A stretch of 7,544 bases of DNA from Candidatus Moranbacteria bacterium RIFCSPHIGHO2_02_FULL_40_12b (GCA_001784725.1 MFRX01000022.1:1-7544), one strand, 5' to 3'; shown: positions 1 to 4,843, numbered from the stretch's first letter. The notes: a model not told the origin generated them from the letters alone. Numbers and translations are program-made.

Positions 1-404
1 ATAGCCGACCGGATCATAATAAAAGGAACGTCAAGACTTTTTCCGTTGAAATCAATGAATTCGGTGTATTTTTCCGCGATGCTCCAGAATTTTTCCAGTA
101 TTTCTTTTTCATTCATCGGCTCAAATTTTATTCCGTCTTCTTCGAGTCCTTCAATTTTTTCGCCGGGCGCCTGAAAATACACTCCGCCCTTGTTTTTTTC
201 CGCGTCCAAAACGCCCAGCGCCACGATTTGGCCGGTCAAGGGAGAAAATCCCATTCCGCTTTTTAAGTCCTCCAGAGAAATCCGGTATTCCGCGTCGTTT
301 CCCGATTCCTTTTTTATCCAGCGCGTCAAGACCTCCTGGGTCGTTTTGTCCAACGTTTCAAAATCCTCCCCAACCGTTTCAATGTCAAAAATTAATTTAG
401 CCAT
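1..404 (-). CDS. 3'-5' exonuclease, DnaQ/PolB-exonuclease-like (partial, 3' end outside window)
   Basis: This is the first 134 codons of a minus-strand gene that runs off the left edge of the window. The N-terminus reads MAKLIFDIET, a classic Exo I motif with metal-binding D7 and E9 of the DEDD exonuclease superfamily. Near the cut end, residues 119-132 read FNGKSLDVPFIMIR. This is the Exo II pattern (F-N-G-x-x-x-D-x-P) of the family related to the exonuclease domain of B-family polymerases (DNA_pol_B_exo2-like), with N120 and D125 as key residues. Exo III would lie outside the window. The ATG at 404-402 is 4 bp after the stop of the AbrB-like gene, so the two are probably co-transcribed and translationally coupled; there is no clear SD. 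The likely role is 3'-5' trimming of DNA in repair or processing, but substrate and partners cannot be read from the sequence. Confidence 0.8.
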   Translation of the reverse strand, partial: MAKLIFDIETVGEDFETLDKTTQEVLTRWIKKESGNDAEYRISLEDLKSGMGFSPLTGQIVALGVLDAEKNKGGVYFQAPGEKIEGLEEDGIKFEPMNEKEILEKFWSIAEKYTEFIDFNGKSLDVPFIMIRSA

Positions 405-408
405 GTTT

Positions 409-570
409 TTATTTGCGTTTATTTTTAATTACCACGGTTCCTTTTCCTTTATCCTCAACCGACACTTTCATCCTTTCCGACCATTTATATTTTCTGATTA
501 TTTCCTTCGGAATGTTGACATAGTAGCTGTTTCTTCCGTTTTTCAGTATTTTACGCGTGTTTTTTTCCAT
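409..570 (-). CDS. SpoVT/AbrB-type DNA-binding protein, 53 aa
   Basis: This small basic protein has the swapped-hairpin AbrB (SpoVT_AbrB/MazE-like) pattern. After a short lead comes NGRNSYYVNIPKEIIRKYKW, where the I-P-K-E-I core is the family signature, then a hydrophobic/acidic beta strand and VVIKNKRK. Such proteins bind DNA as dimers and act as transition-state regulators or as antitoxins. I see no adjacent toxin; the next gene downstream is an exonuclease, 4 bp away. The ATG at 570-568 is preferred because the domain starts there. An upstream in-frame ATG at 609 would add 13 residues encoded by a palindrome, which looks like operator rather than protein sequence. Neither start has a strong SD. 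The leader holds a palindromic site shared with the R-M operon, so autoregulation and control of that operon are plausible inferences. Confidence 0.8.
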   Translation of the reverse strand: MEKNTRKILKNGRNSYYVNIPKEIIRKYKWSERMKVSVEDKGKGTVVIKNKRK

Positions 571-581
571 AGGTTTGTTTT

Positions 582-613
582 CCAGATGAACATACCGCGG
601 TATGTTCATCTGG
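582..613. promoter_or_regulatory. 32-bp perfect palindrome, putative operator in the AbrB leader
   Basis: Positions 582-613 are a perfect 32-bp palindrome centred on CCGCGG (595-600). The inner 22 bp (587-608, arms TGAACATACC and GGTATGTTCA with spacer GC) recur at 2417-2438 with spacer CT. A further direct half-site, GGTATGTTC, lies at 612-620, 13 bp from the same sequence at 599-607. It sits between the predicted promoter and the AbrB-like ORF. It could act as a DNA operator or, in RNA, as a strong hairpin. Confidence 0.75.
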
Positions 614-641
614 TATGTTCCTGATTTTTTACTCCGGTATA

Positions 642-650
642 ATTATACCA
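642..650 (-). promoter_or_regulatory. Extended -10 promoter for the AbrB-exonuclease genes
   Basis: On the minus strand the sequence reads TGGTATAAT: a perfect TATAAT (647-642) with the TGn extension (650-648). No good -35 is visible at the usual spacing, as is common for extended -10 promoters. The start of transcription would be near 635, putting the half-site at 612-620 and the palindrome at 582-613 just downstream. The -10 is itself part of a 14-bp palindrome, GGTATAATTATACC (636-649). Confidence 0.6.
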
Positions 651-699
651 CATAATACTAGCCCTAAAACCAAAAAACTGCAAAAAAACTATTATGCCA

Positions 700-816
700 C
701 TAACTCCCTTTTTTTAATAATTCCATAATTCTCGTTGTGATTTTCCCGGAATCTTTCTTAATTTCATGCTCCCAAATCCGCAGAATTTTCTGATCTAAAG
801 TATTATTTTTGTCTTT
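700..816 (-). pseudogene. Decayed C-terminal tail of a Vsr/DUF559-like endonuclease
   Basis: One minus-strand frame, open from just after a stop at 819-817 to a TAG at 702-700, reads ...LDQKILRIWEHEIKKDSG and continues ITTRIMELLKKGS. The I-L-R-I-W-E-H-E-I string followed by a short amphipathic helix is how many Vsr-like and DUF559 very-short-patch-type endonucleases end. There is no start codon, and the upstream catalytic part is absent. The first residues overlap, in another frame, the 3' end of the restriction endonuclease gene. I infer a relic of a third R-M-linked gene whose 5' part was deleted. Such nucleases often sit beside DNA methyltransferases. The family call rests on a short motif, and chance coding-like sequence is the alternative. 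Confidence 0.5.
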
Positions 817-1589
817 TTATAAAGCATTGGCAGACAATCCTGCCTCATTCTAAATTTTGTGCCGTGATTATGTCCGGTGCGCGCGTCAAAATCCACCAGA
901 ATCTTTCCTTCTTCAAGCGCTTTTAAAAATCCTCCAAAACTAAATTTCTGCAACATCATCACTTTTATATAGTGGTAAAATTCTTTTTTGCGCCTAACCT
1001 CTACTTCTGCTTGCGCATAGAAAGTATTGAGCAATTTTGTCCCGGCCTTGTGTTCCAAATCATCAAAGCCCCAGTAAGGTTGCGGACTAAGTTCGCCAAG
1101 ACCCACGCGTTTTTTAACAAGTTTGAGCCATTCTTTATGTTTTGGATTTACACTCTTTGAATCAAAAGATATCATAATTTTCTGTTCTTTACGGTCAATA
1201 ATAACCTTAAATCCTCGGTCGCTTCTTGAATTACCATGAATTGTTTGGCGAAAACTCATTTCACCTCTTGGATATTTTTTCCCATCCTCTTGATGGAGCC
1301 AGCCGTAAAGCGGCAATAAAACTTGCGGAACAAAACAAATAGCACGAGGAGATGGCTCAATATGAAAAAGTGTCGTAAGCGAAGTTGAATTTATCCGTTG
1401 CGCTTTCAATTCCCATTCAGACGCATTTGGAATTGGTAAATTGTTTTCCTTAATTCCGAGTAAATCTTCAAGCGTATTGCCAATTCCACCGTGATTTCCT
1501 TTTCGCGCACTCGGTACAAACCCCATTGCAGAAATTTCTTTGAGTTTAGTTATTAAAACTGGTTTTGTGTAAATAATTGGTTTTGCCAT
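795..1589 (-). CDS. Type II restriction endonuclease, MvaI/BcnI family
   Basis: This 264-aa protein is the restriction partner of the methyltransferase. Visible family features are GIGNTLEDLLGI (residues 35-46, with the conserved Glu E41), then PIPNASEWELKAQR (52-65, with the E60-x-K62 nuclease pair), and near the end ARTGHNHGTKFRMR (236-249), typical of MvaI/BcnI enzymes. Characterised relatives cut CCWGG (MvaI) or CCSGG (BcnI) and are structurally related to MutH; the exact site here cannot be read from sequence. The position five residues before E60, where an Asp metal ligand is expected, is Asn (N55). The ATG at 1589-1587 was chosen because it begins the MAKPIIYTK segment 1 bp after the methyltransferase TAA; an in-frame upstream ATG at 1673 would add 28 residues lying within that gene. 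There is no SD, so expression probably depends on translational coupling, which keeps nuclease below methylase. Confidence 0.87.
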   Translation of the reverse strand: MAKPIIYTKPVLITKLKEISAMGFVPSARKGNHGGIGNTLEDLLGIKENNLPIPNASEWELKAQRINSTSLTTLFHIEPSPRAICFVPQVLLPLYGWLHQEDGKKYPRGEMSFRQTIHGNSRSDRGFKVIIDRKEQKIMISFDSKSVNPKHKEWLKLVKKRVGLGELSPQPYWGFDDLEHKAGTKLLNTFYAQAEVEVRRKKEFYHYIKVMMLQKFSFGGFLKALEEGKILVDFDARTGHNHGTKFRMRQDCLPMLYKKTKIIL

Positions 1590-1590
1590 A

Positions 1591-2337
1591 TTAGAATAGT
1601 TTAGTTTGAGATAGATACTGTTTAATTCTTTTTTTTGCTGACTCGCAATAGTCCGGTGAAATATCAATCCCAATATAATCCCTTTTAAAATTTATCACTG
1701 AAATCGCCGTTGTGCCGGAACCCATAAAAGGATCTAAAATAACTTTAGCATTTGTTGAGGAAATAATTCTGTCAATAAGTTTTACAGGAAAGGGAGCGGG
1801 ATGTCCGTTTTTCATTTCTTGCGGCACTTCCCAAATATCGCCGTAAGCGTTTGCTTTTGGAGCAAGTTTAAATTTTGGTTTGGCAATTAAATAAATAACT
1901 TCGTAAGTCGGCAAGAAATAGCTGACATTGAAATTTAGTCCGCCGGCGCGTTTCCAAATAATAATTTGACGAACTGGAAAACCGTTGACAATATCTTGGC
2001 GATCTTGCAATAAACCGCCTTGCACGCGCCATTTATGATTATAAAAAATTGCCCCGTCTTCGGGAATTAATCGCATCATTTCAGTTAGGCAATCCCTTTG
2101 CCACTTTACATATTCATCGTGTGGCATATTATCGTCGTAATGCGAATATCCTTTCTGCAAAGCTGCATTAGCCCACTTGCCGCCTCGTCCATCTTTCATT
2201 CCGTTGCCGGTAGAATTTTTTAGGTTATACGGAGGCGAAGTTACAACCAAATCAACCGAGTTGTCCGGCATTTTTTTCATTATATTAATTGCGTCTCCGC
2301 AAATGATTTTATTTATGAAATCCTTAGGAAATTTCAT
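1591..2337 (-). CDS. Site-specific DNA methyltransferase, beta class, probably N4-cytosine
   Basis: This 248-aa protein has the complete beta-class motif order. The catalytic motif IV TSPPYNL is at residues 33-39, the presumed target-recognition region lies in the middle, the HPAPFP motif X is at 179-184, and the AdoMet-binding motif I DPFMGSGTT is at 202-210, followed by DYIGIDIS. The S-P-P-Y form of motif IV is usual for N4-methylcytosine enzymes. This fits the MvaI/BcnI-family nuclease next door, whose known relatives pair with m4C methyltransferases. It protects host sites from the endonuclease. Length is normal for the family. The start at 2337 has no SD; the nearest predicted promoter gives a leader of under about 10 nt, so leaderless-type initiation is possible. 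A more distant promoter would give a leader carrying the shared palindrome. Confidence 0.93.
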   Translation of the reverse strand: MKFPKDFINKIICGDAINIMKKMPDNSVDLVVTSPPYNLKNSTGNGMKDGRGGKWANAALQKGYSHYDDNMPHDEYVKWQRDCLTEMMRLIPEDGAIFYNHKWRVQGGLLQDRQDIVNGFPVRQIIIWKRAGGLNFNVSYFLPTYEVIYLIAKPKFKLAPKANAYGDIWEVPQEMKNGHPAPFPVKLIDRIISSTNAKVILDPFMGSGTTAISVINFKRDYIGIDISPDYCESAKKRIKQYLSQTKLF

Positions 2338-2345
2338 ATTTTCAT

Positions 2346-2362
2346 AGTGATATTATATCACT
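2346..2362. promoter_or_regulatory. 17-bp inverted repeat over the methyltransferase -10 element
   Basis: The sequence AGTGATAT-T-ATATCACT is a perfect inverted repeat with 8-bp arms around one base. It completely covers the proximal -10 element of the methyltransferase gene and ends 8 bp before its start codon. This is a natural place for a repressor operator. The binding protein is unknown. Confidence 0.5.
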
Positions 2363-2379
2363 GACATTAATTTCCGCAA
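2352..2379 (-). promoter_or_regulatory. Proximal methyltransferase promoter
   Basis: On the minus strand TGATATAAT (2360-2352) is a perfect extended -10. It is preceded at 16 bp by TTGCGG (2379-2374), a weak -35. Transcription would start near 2345, only about 8 nt before the ATG at 2337, giving an almost leaderless mRNA without an SD. Confidence 0.55.
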
Positions 2380-2386
2380 TACGCCC

Positions 2387-2395
2387 TGTGGATAA
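2387..2395 (-). promoter_or_regulatory. Single consensus DnaA box
   Basis: The minus strand reads TTATCCACA, an exact match to the consensus DnaA-binding 9-mer, located between the two predicted methyltransferase promoters. I found no second copy nearby, so this is not an origin. A 9-mer match somewhere in a window this size is not very rare by chance. Confidence 0.35.
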
Positions 2396-2416
2396 CTTTT
2401 CACCTCGATTTCCCAT

Positions 2417-2438
2417 TGAACATACCCTGGTATGTTCA
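2417..2438. promoter_or_regulatory. 22-bp palindromic operator shared with the AbrB leader
   Basis: Arms TGAACATACC (2417-2426) and GGTATGTTCA (2429-2438) are identical to those at 587-608 and differ only in the 2-bp spacer (CT here, GC there). The site starts about 20 bp downstream of the distal -10 element, a roadblock-type position also seen for the half-site in the AbrB leader. The centre contains CCTGG (2426-2430), a possible target of the adjacent R-M system if its specificity is MvaI-like. Confidence 0.7.
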
Positions 2439-2458
2439 CTGTTTTCCTTGGCATTTTC

Positions 2459-2467
2459 ATTATAGCA
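2459..2467 (-). promoter_or_regulatory. Distal R-M operon promoter, extended -10
   Basis: The minus strand reads TGCTATAAT: perfect TATAAT at 2464-2459 with TGn at 2467-2465, four bases past the mscL stop codon. No good -35 is visible. Transcription would begin near 2452 and the mRNA leader would carry the palindrome at 2417-2438. No terminator separates mscL from this promoter, so readthrough from mscL is also possible. Confidence 0.55.
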
Positions 2468-2470
2468 CAA

Positions 2471-2782
2471 TTATTTCGCCGCCTCTTTCTTTTTGTCCAA
2501 TTTGTCCAGCCCCAGCCCTTTTACGCCGAAATAGACAACCAGCGCGATAACCAAGAAATCAATCAGGACCGCGGCAAAATTACCCCATAAAATTTCAACT
2601 CCGCCAATTTTCAAAACAGCTCGGTCAAGCCCCTTAGCCGCGCCCAGCACGACGCCGATAACCGGATTAATAATGTCGGTAACCAAAGCGGCCACCACTT
2701 TGGAAACCGCGCCTCCCAAAATAAAACCGACGGCCAATCCGACCACTCCCCGTTCCCTGATAAAATCCAAAAATCCTTTCAT
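2471..2782 (-). CDS. mscL: Large-conductance mechanosensitive channel MscL
   Basis: This 103-aa protein matches MscL. The N-terminal helix MKGFLDFIRERG leads into the glycine-rich pore helix (about residues 13-47) with LAVGFILGGAVSKVV and then LVTDIINPVIG, closely following the E. coli pattern. A short periplasmic loop (48-67) leads to the second helix (68-90, NFAAVLIDFLVIALVVYFGV) and a lysine-rich cytoplasmic end. The channel is a homo-oligomer in the inner membrane and opens under membrane tension to relieve hypo-osmotic shock. It is shorter than the 136-aa E. coli protein, mainly in the loop and C-terminal bundle. The ATG at 2782 was chosen because a strong SD lies 7 nt upstream; an in-frame ATG at 2800 overlaps that SD and would be poorly placed. 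Confidence 0.95.
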   Translation of the reverse strand: MKGFLDFIRERGVVGLAVGFILGGAVSKVVAALVTDIINPVIGVVLGAAKGLDRAVLKIGGVEILWGNFAAVLIDFLVIALVVYFGVKGLGLDKLDKKKEAAK

Positions 2783-2789
2783 ATTCGCA

Positions 2790-2797
2790 CCTCCTTT
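2790..2797 (-). promoter_or_regulatory. Ribosome binding site deciding the mscL start
   Basis: The minus strand reads AAAGGAGG, 7 nt before the ATG at 2782. It lies just inside the alternative ATG at 2800, so it supports the shorter MscL. Confidence 0.8.
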
Positions 2798-2824
2798 CAT
2801 TTATCAAATTAAAAACATATCTAT

Positions 2825-2833
2825 ATTATCGCA
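2825..2833 (-). promoter_or_regulatory. Probable mscL promoter
   Basis: The minus strand reads TGCGATAAT, an extended -10 with five of six consensus bases. It would place transcription start near 2818 and give a leader of about 36 nt including the SD. The -35 region (TTATAA at 2853-2848) is weak. Confidence 0.45.
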
Positions 2834-2883
2834 CATATTCTTTTATTTTATAAACTATTTATTTTCATTAAAATCGCGCACTC

Positions 2884-2912
2884 TTGACATTATTTAACTT
2901 AAAAAATACTAT
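2884..2912 (+). promoter_or_regulatory. Sigma-70-type promoter of the deoxyhypusine-synthase-like gene
   Basis: A perfect -35 TTGACA (2884-2889) is followed after 17 bp by TACTAT (2907-2912), four of six -10 bases. The predicted start near 2919 gives a leader of about 60 nt ending in the SD AAGGAGGA (2965-2972), 5 nt before the ATG. It diverges from the mscL promoter. A 7-bp inverted repeat (TAACTTA at 2895-2901, TAAGTTA at 2924-2930) flanks the -10. Confidence 0.65.
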
Positions 2913-2977
2913 AGTTAGACACATAAGTTATTTGAAAATCTAATAAATTATTGGCATAACTGATAAGGAGGACTTGC

Positions 2978-4441
2978 ATGAAACTATTTACCGAAAAACT
3001 AAAACCGCTGGATTTGAAAAAATGCAAAACGGTTGGCGACATCGTGGAAGCGATGAGTCACTGTTCTTTCGGCGCCAGAATGCTGGGCGACGTTTCCAAA
3101 ACGCTCCTGCAAATGATTACCAGCAGAAAAAAGCCGCTCATTGTTTACGATGGAAAAAAAGACACTCCTCTCGGCAAACTTATTAAAAAAATGGTCGGAA
3201 AAAAATGGTTTTCCGGCACGGTAAGTTCATATGATTACTCGCAAAGTTCGCACCGGAAAGATATTGTCGTAATCGGCCGGTTTCCGGAGGTAGTAGAAGA
3301 AGCGCTTTTCCAAAAACCAGAGCGCGCCGTCTACATCAACAATTACGGATTGGCCAGTCCCGATCATCTAAAATATGAAGGGTACTATCCGGATGTGATT
3401 TTTTCCGACCCGCGATTCGCAGTACCGGCGCTCTATGATTTCCTTTTGCAAAATCTGGAAAATAAAATCACGACAATCTCCGATTTCATAGCAAACATCT
3501 GCGTATATGGAGGAGTCGCTACCGCCGCGTCTCACGGAGCGCAGGTCTTCAAAGAAATGGCTGACGATCCCGACTGTTCTGTTTTTCTCACTGTTTCCGG
3601 CGCTATGACAGTGGGTAAAATGGGCTTGATTATTTCCGACATGATTGATATGGATATGATCCAGTATTTCGCCACCACTGGAGCGCTAATGGCTCATGGA
3701 TTCGTGGAAAACGTCGGATTAAAACACTACAAATACAATCCGCAATACGACGATACAGTTCTGGCGCGGCATAAAATCAACCGGGTGACAGATACGCTGG
3801 AACCAGAAACTAATCTTAACAGCGTGGAAAAGATTATGAGCGATATTTTGGACGGAATTGACGCCGGCAAACCGATTGCGCCCAGTTTTATTAATCAAGT
3901 TATCGGCGAATATCTGGCGGAAAATTACCCAAAAAGCCGCGGCATCCTCAAGTCGGCTTTTGAAATGAAAGTTCCGGTCTTTATCCCCGCTTTCGTCGAT
4001 TCGGAAATTGGAAACGATGTTTACCTTCATAATGAAATTCGGGGGATAAAGGGAAAGCCAAAAATCCTGATTGACATGGAACTGGACACGAAAAACCTCA
4101 TTAAAGCGGCAACGAAAGCGAAAAAAATCGGAATTTTCACGATTGGTGGCGGAGTTCCGAGAAACAACATACAAAATGTCTCCCCGCTTATTGAGATTAT
4201 TAATAATCGGCTCAACCTTGACTTGCCGAAAGCCATGTTTAATTACGGCTGCCGAATTTGTCCCGATCCTCCGTATCATGGCCATTTATCCGGATGCACT
4301 TATTCCGAAGGAATGTCCTGGAGAAAAATGGACGCATTGGGAAAATTCGCAGAGATTAAAAGCGACGCCACAATCGTCTGGCCATTTCTGGTAAAATACG
4401 TCATGGAAACAAAAGAAAAGGAGGCAAAAAAAGATCCATAA
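2978..4441 (+). CDS. Deoxyhypusine synthase-like NAD-dependent enzyme with an N-terminal extension, 487 aa
   Basis: Residues about 165-475 follow the deoxyhypusine synthase fold: VFLTVSGAMTVGKMG (about 202-216), TTGALMAHGFVENVG around H240, the NAD-binding-type loop GGGVPRNN (390-397), and SEGMSWRKMD (443-452). In the last motif K450 matches the lysine that forms the enzyme-aminobutyl intermediate (W-G-K in classical enzymes, W-R-K here). Family members transfer an aminobutyl group from spermidine to eIF5A or, in bacterial and archaeal relatives, make polyamines such as homospermidine. Bacteria lack eIF5A, so a polyamine role is more likely, but this is inference. The family is usually about 310-370 aa; here about 160 extra residues precede the core. 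Residues 18-50 (TVGDIVEAMSHCSFGARMLG onward) resemble the start of the fold itself. The start is firm because of the SD at 2965-2972. The gene is apparently monocistronic, between its own promoter and a terminator. Confidence 0.88.
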   Translation: MKLFTEKLKPLDLKKCKTVGDIVEAMSHCSFGARMLGDVSKTLLQMITSRKKPLIVYDGKKDTPLGKLIKKMVGKKWFSGTVSSYDYSQSSHRKDIVVIGRFPEVVEEALFQKPERAVYINNYGLASPDHLKYEGYYPDVIFSDPRFAVPALYDFLLQNLENKITTISDFIANICVYGGVATAASHGAQVFKEMADDPDCSVFLTVSGAMTVGKMGLIISDMIDMDMIQYFATTGALMAHGFVENVGLKHYKYNPQYDDTVLARHKINRVTDTLEPETNLNSVEKIMSDILDGIDAGKPIAPSFINQVIGEYLAENYPKSRGILKSAFEMKVPVFIPAFVDSEIGNDVYLHNEIRGIKGKPKILIDMELDTKNLIKAATKAKKIGIFTIGGGVPRNNIQNVSPLIEIINNRLNLDLPKAMFNYGCRICPDPPYHGHLSGCTYSEGMSWRKMDALGKFAEIKSDATIVWPFLVKYVMETKEKEAKKDP

Positions 4442-4444
4442 AAT

Positions 4445-4490
4445 AAGTTAAGGCCTTTGGAATTCCAAAGGCCTCTTAACTTTTTCTTTT
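4445..4490. terminator. Strong intrinsic terminator shared by convergent genes
   Basis: The arms AAGTTAAGGCCTTTGG and CCAAAGGCCT-C-TTAACTT pair over 16 bp with one bulged C and an AATT loop, starting 4 bp after the stop codon of the plus-strand gene. A T-rich run follows (4481-4493). On the minus strand the same hairpin is followed by ATTTTAT, a weaker tail, and the stop codon of the 51-aa gene lies inside the stem. It probably works in both directions. Confidence 0.9.
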
Positions 4491-4631
4491 TTTCTTCCAT
4501 TTCCATTCCCGAAAGCAGTTCTTGCAACATATCGTCGACGCGATGGCGTAGCAAGCAATAATAAGAACTAAAACGATGGGGAAAAATAACCATGACACGT
4601 ACCTTTTGGACCAATTAGTCGTCTCTCTCAT
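4476..4631 (-). CDS. 51-aa single-helix membrane protein with a cysteine cluster
   Basis: This is an unrecognised small protein. The ATG at 4631-4629 has a strong SD, AGGAGG (4646-4641), 9 nt upstream, which is the best evidence that it is real. It starts MRETTNWSKR, followed by a hydrophobic segment (about residues 11-34, with WLFFPIVLVLIIACYAIA). It ends in a very basic tail with closely spaced cysteines (C35, C36, C39 in ICCKNCF) and K/R/W residues up to the TAA at 4478-4476. By the positive-inside rule the Cys/Lys tail should be cytoplasmic. It follows the 63-aa membrane gene by 20 bp, so the two probably form an operon, and its stop lies in the terminator stem. A longer reading in another frame (4300-4614) is rejected because it runs through the terminator into the opposite gene. 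Confidence 0.7.
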   Translation of the reverse strand: MRETTNWSKRYVSWLFFPIVLVLIIACYAIASTICCKNCFREWKWKKKRKS

Positions 4632-4651
4632 AATTCAATTCCTCCTGAAGT

Positions 4652-4843
4652 TTAGTTAACCAGAAAATTTATCACACTGACAATATCCCGGGCAAATTCA
4701 GCCGCTACTTCATAAAAGCCGAAGATGAACTTGGGGGCAAAACGATACGCCGCGTTCGCCATAAGAAATAATGTTAACAAAGCCAGTGGCGACATAATCG
4801 CGTACGCCAGTATTTCATTTCCACTTTTCCTGTAATTTTTCAT
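4652..4843 (-). CDS. 63-aa small membrane protein, unknown function
   Basis: The ATG at 4843-4841 follows a strong SD, AAAGGAGG (4857-4850), by 6 nt, so translation is well supported. The protein starts MKNYRKSGNE, has one clear hydrophobic helix (about 12-33, ILAYAIMSPLALLTLFLMAN) and then an amphipathic second half (RFAPKFIFGFYEVAAEFARD and a hydrophobic end). It probably lies in the cytoplasmic membrane with a second helix lying on or across it. I do not recognise the family. It precedes the 51-aa membrane gene by 20 bp and follows the terminator of the DUF3566-like gene, so it may have its own promoter in 4861-4890, although I see no convincing one. Confidence 0.72.
   Translation of the reverse strand: MKNYRKSGNEILAYAIMSPLALLTLFLMANAAYRFAPKFIFGFYEVAAEFARDIVSVINFLVN

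Noticed and set aside
409..570. Toxin-antitoxin pair with the AbrB-like protein as antitoxin
   Set aside because: No toxin-like small gene adjoins it; the next gene is a DEDD exonuclease and the upstream sequence is a nuclease relic.
190..624. Plus-strand open frame of 144 codons
   Set aside because: It lies opposite the exonuclease and AbrB-like genes, which have clear family motifs, and its own product has no recognisable pattern.
1591..1673. Longer restriction endonuclease start at 1673
   Set aside because: The extra 28 residues lie in the methyltransferase coding sequence and look random; the ATG at 1589 begins the family-like sequence directly after the methyltransferase stop.
2387..2395. 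Replication origin
   Set aside because: Only one DnaA box is present, with no cluster, no AT-rich unwinding region of note and no dnaA or dnaN nearby.
2417..2438. Terminator of mscL
   Set aside because: The palindrome is not followed by a T-run on the minus strand and its exact copy lies in a promoter leader, so an operator is the better reading.
587..2438. CRISPR or XerC/D dif-type repeats
   Set aside because: There are only two copies far apart with no spacer array, and the 10-bp arms with 2-bp spacer do not match the 11-6-11 dif layout.
3719..4285. Minus-strand open frame of 188 codons inside the deoxyhypusine-synthase-like gene
   Set aside because: It is a shadow of a real gene; no SD and no family pattern.
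4300..4614. Minus-strand open frame of 104 codons
   Set aside because: It runs through the strong terminator and into the plus-strand gene; the overlapping 51-aa frame has an SD and a membrane helix and explains this region better.
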